A stretch of DNA of 64,000 nt from Burkholderia aenigmatica (GTDB taxonomy: Bacteria; Pseudomonadota; Gammaproteobacteria; Burkholderiales; Burkholderiaceae). The position numbers and the translations under genes were made by a program. The notes under the pieces were generated by a model that worked only from the letters and a program-made list of their open reading frames with translations, had not been told where the DNA came from and did not search any database. The stretch lies in contig NZ_CABVQC010000008.1 of assembly GCF_902499175.1 (NCBI RefSeq), positions 1 to 64,000 on the forward strand. Reading direction: 5' to 3'. Of this stretch, positions 61,945 to 64,000 are shown in pieces (position 1 is the first letter of the stretch; the number at the start of each line of letters is the position of its first letter).

Positions 61945-62216
61945 GCAGCTAGGTCAGACCCTGTGGTCAAACGAACCGGATCAACAAACAGACGAAAGGA
62001 ACGGAAGACGCGCTCGCCCGATTCTGATCGGTCATATTGATGGGAGCACGAACCGGGGGCGGCGAACCAACTTCAGGCCAGGCCCAAACCGGACGGAACA
62101 GCACGGCTCAACGACGGAACCGCGTGACTGAGCGCCATATTACGCAAAATTGCCCGGTGCGTAAAGATGAGCCGAACGGGCTGCCGCCAGCGCGCCGTGT
62201 CCGCTCCGGCCCCGCT

Positions 62217-63419
62217 TCAGCGGGCGGCTCCGCCGCGCGCGAGGAACCGGCGCAGCCGTTCAACGCCCGCGTCGAGTCGCGCCGGATCGCATGCGTAGCA
62301 CCAGCGCACGAACCCTTCCCCCTCCGGGCCGAATGCCCGCCCGGGCGCAAGGCCGAGCCCCGCATCGCGCACCAGTGTCTTGCAGAACGCCAGACTGTCG
62401 GCCGCGCCCGGCAGGCGCAGGAACAGGTACATCGCGCCCGGTGGAGGTGGCACCTCGACGCCCGGCAGAGTGCGCAGCGCAGCGACCAGGTGATCGCGCG
62501 CATCGCGCAGCGCCGCGACGAACGATCGCACGAACGGCTCGCCATCGCGCAGCGCGACTTCGCCTGCGGCCTGCACGAAGCCGGGCGCGCACGACGTGTT
62601 GTACTCGACGAGCTTCGACAAGTCGCCCATCACCACTGCCGGCGCGATGAGCCACCCCAGGCGCCAACCCGTCATCGCCCACGCTTTGGAAAACGAATTC
62701 ACGACGACGACCCGCTCGTCGCGCGACGCGATGTCGAGGAACGATGGCGCGCCGCCCGCGCCAAACGCGAGCCGCTCGTACACCTCATCGGCAACCAGCC
62801 AGATGCCGTGGCGGCGGCAATGGGCGAGCACGGCTTGCTGGTCGTCGCGCGACATCGTCCAGCCGGTCGGATTGTTCGGCGAGTTGATCAGCAGCATCCG
62901 CGTATCGGGCGTCAGCGCCGCAAGCAGCCGCCCGACGTCGAGTTGCCAGCCCGCATCGCCATAGCCGAGCGGCACGCATTCGACCTGCGCGCCAAGGATC
63001 TTCGGAATCTCGACGAGATTCGGCCACAGCGGCGTGACCGCGACGACCCGCTCACCCGGACCGACCAGCATCTGCGCGGCCAGCATCAGCGCGCTCACGC
63101 CCGAACTCGTCACGGCCACGGTATCGGACGCCGTCGCGCCGTGACGGGCACTGACGTAGGCCGCGATCGCGTCGCGCAGTGGCGCAGTACCGAGGTTGTG
63201 CGTGTAGAAGGTTGCACCATCGCGCAGCGCCGCGGCTGCGGCGTCGCGGATGAAGTCCGGCGTCACGCGATCGGATTCGCCGAACCAGAACGGCAGCATG
63301 TCCGGCACGCCAAAGCCGGCGTTTGCCACCTCCCGGATCAACGACGGTCGCAACGCGTGCACCGCGTCGCGCGCCGCCGGCGCGCCGGCCACCGGAAGAA
63401 AGTCTGCGGAATGCGTCAT
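62217..63419 (-). CDS. PLP-dependent class I/II aminotransferase
   Basis: 400 residues from the ATG at 63419 (MTHSADFLP). Fold type I features: TSSGVSALMLAAQMLVGPG, substrate region NSPNNPTGW, DEVYERLAFG with the Asp that contacts the PLP nitrogen, the Schiff-base Lys in NSFSKAWAMTGWR, and the Arg in FVRWCYACDPARL for carboxylate binding. It transfers an amino group between an amino acid and a 2-oxo acid; aspartate/tyrosine-like or MalY-like activities are possible. Eighty bases separate it from the LysR gene on the same strand. Confidence 0.92.
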   Translation of the reverse strand: MTHSADFLPVAGAPAARDAVHALRPSLIREVANAGFGVPDMLPFWFGESDRVTPDFIRDAAAAALRDGATFYTHNLGTAPLRDAIAAYVSARHGATASDTVAVTSSGVSALMLAAQMLVGPGERVVAVTPLWPNLVEIPKILGAQVECVPLGYGDAGWQLDVGRLLAALTPDTRMLLINSPNNPTGWTMSRDDQQAVLAHCRRHGIWLVADEVYERLAFGAGGAPSFLDIASRDERVVVVNSFSKAWAMTGWRLGWLIAPAVVMGDLSKLVEYNTSCAPGFVQAAGEVALRDGEPFVRSFVAALRDARDHLVAALRTLPGVEVPPPPGAMYLFLRLPGAADSLAFCKTLVRDAGLGLAPGRAFGPEGEGFVRWCYACDPARLDAGVERLRRFLARGGAAR

Positions 63420-63499
63420 CGAGCACCACCATCGAGGAACACGATCCGCGTAGTGTACCGGCCCGCAAGCCGGACCGGCGCGCGGCGCTGCGCTGTGCG

Positions 63500-64000
63500 T
63501 CAGTCGAGATCCTCCGCCCTTGCCGGCATCTGTCGCACGAGTTCCCAGATCGCCTGCGCAGCGGGCGACAACGACCGGTCGCGGCGGCGCACCAACTCGA
63601 CCGTGCGCTCGGTGCGCGGCGTGAGCGGCCGCGCGACGAGCGTCGAGCCGGCAGGCAGCGGCAGCGACAGCCACGGCTGTACGCTCACACCGACGCCGGC
63701 CTCGACGAGCCCGAACACGGTCGCCGAATGCCCGAGCTCCTGCATGACCGTCGCGTTGACGCGATGGGCAGCCAGCGCGGCATCGATCAGCGGCCGGCTT
63801 CCCGACGCATGATCGAGGAGCACGAGGCGCTCGCCGTCCAGTGCCGTCCAGGGCACCTCGGCACGCGCCGCGAGCGGATGGTCGGCGCGCGCGACCAGGC
63901 AGAACGAATCGGTCATCAGCGATTCGCAGACGAGATCGGCTACCGTGAGCGGCCCGATCACGACGCCGAAATCGACCTCGCTCGACTTCACCTTGCGCAA
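63500..64000 (-). CDS. LysR-family regulator, C-terminal part (cut by window edge)
   Basis: 166 codons to the edge; the frame is open at 64000, so the N-terminal HTH lies outside. The visible part is the ligand-binding domain: SEVDFGVVIGPL, LMTDSFCLVARADHPLAAR, VFGLVEAGVGVSVQPWLSLP, all typical of LysR_substrate. It may control the aminotransferase gene that follows it. Confidence 0.88.
   Translation of the reverse strand: MRKVKSSEVDFGVVIGPLTVADLVCESLMTDSFCLVARADHPLAARAEVPWTALDGERLVLLDHASGSRPLIDAALAAHRVNATVMQELGHSATVFGLVEAGVGVSVQPWLSLPLPAGSTLVARPLTPRTERTVELVRRRDRSLSPAAQAIWELVRQMPARAEDLD

Noticed and set aside
58831..62040. A 1069-codon plus-strand open frame
   Set aside because: It lies antisense to rluB and scpB, which have clear domains; Ala/Arg-rich composition is typical of a GC-rich shadow frame.

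Overview
The window is high-GC DNA with the gene content and order of chromosome 1 of a Burkholderia cepacia complex species. This rests on a long-tailed second Hfq, the odhA-odhB-lpdA order, the rimP-nusA-infB-rbfA-truB operon, and an Flp/Tad pilus locus beside repeat-rich lipoproteins. The species cannot be fixed from sequence alone. Both edges cut genes: the 3' half of an IS3-family transposase on the left and the 3' half of a LysR-type regulator on the right.

Left part (1-16.7 kb): an IS3 remnant, then tRNA-Leu(CAG) with a consensus promoter. Next is a ROK-regulated sugar import operon (regulator, double-domain ATPase, permease, binding protein, PfkB kinase) behind a perfect palindrome. 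After it come a ParB-like nuclease-fold gene coupled to a SulP transporter, a GNAT acetyltransferase, an SHS-type MFS carrier, and a fatty-acid module (PsrA-like TetR, fadD, DUF1571). A PXPV-repeat protein and hfq2 close the region.

Middle part (16.8-37.6 kb): a DUF2968 coiled-coil protein, then a complete minus-strand Tad operon transcribed flp-tadV-tadE-rcpC-rcpA-tadZ-tadA-tadB-tadC-tadD-DUF3613-tadG, followed by a sigma-54 activator with a degenerate receiver domain. Divergent from flp is a plus-strand cassette that is the most unusual item here: two paralogous Gly/Ser/Thr-rich repeat lipoproteins, one with a collagen-like GTS tract and nine 25-residue tandem repeats, followed by a TpsB/FhaC-type outer-membrane transporter. 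No canonical TpsA substrate is present. The transporter lacks the usual Arg of its RGY/F motif. The cassette may be a surface-lipoprotein export system working alongside the Tad pilus.

Right part (37.6-64 kb): a lone DUF4096 transposase-like ORF, zapE, the 2-oxoglutarate dehydrogenase operon, typA, a MarR-OMF-EmrA-EmrB efflux operon with candidate operators, and the rimP-nusA-infB-rbfA-truB operon. That last operon has a promoter followed by an early terminator ahead of rimP, which looks like an attenuator or small RNA. The region ends with rluB-scpB, a PLP aminotransferase and the cut LysR gene.

Coordinates were checked by reading frames. Promoter, operator and terminator calls were made by eye.
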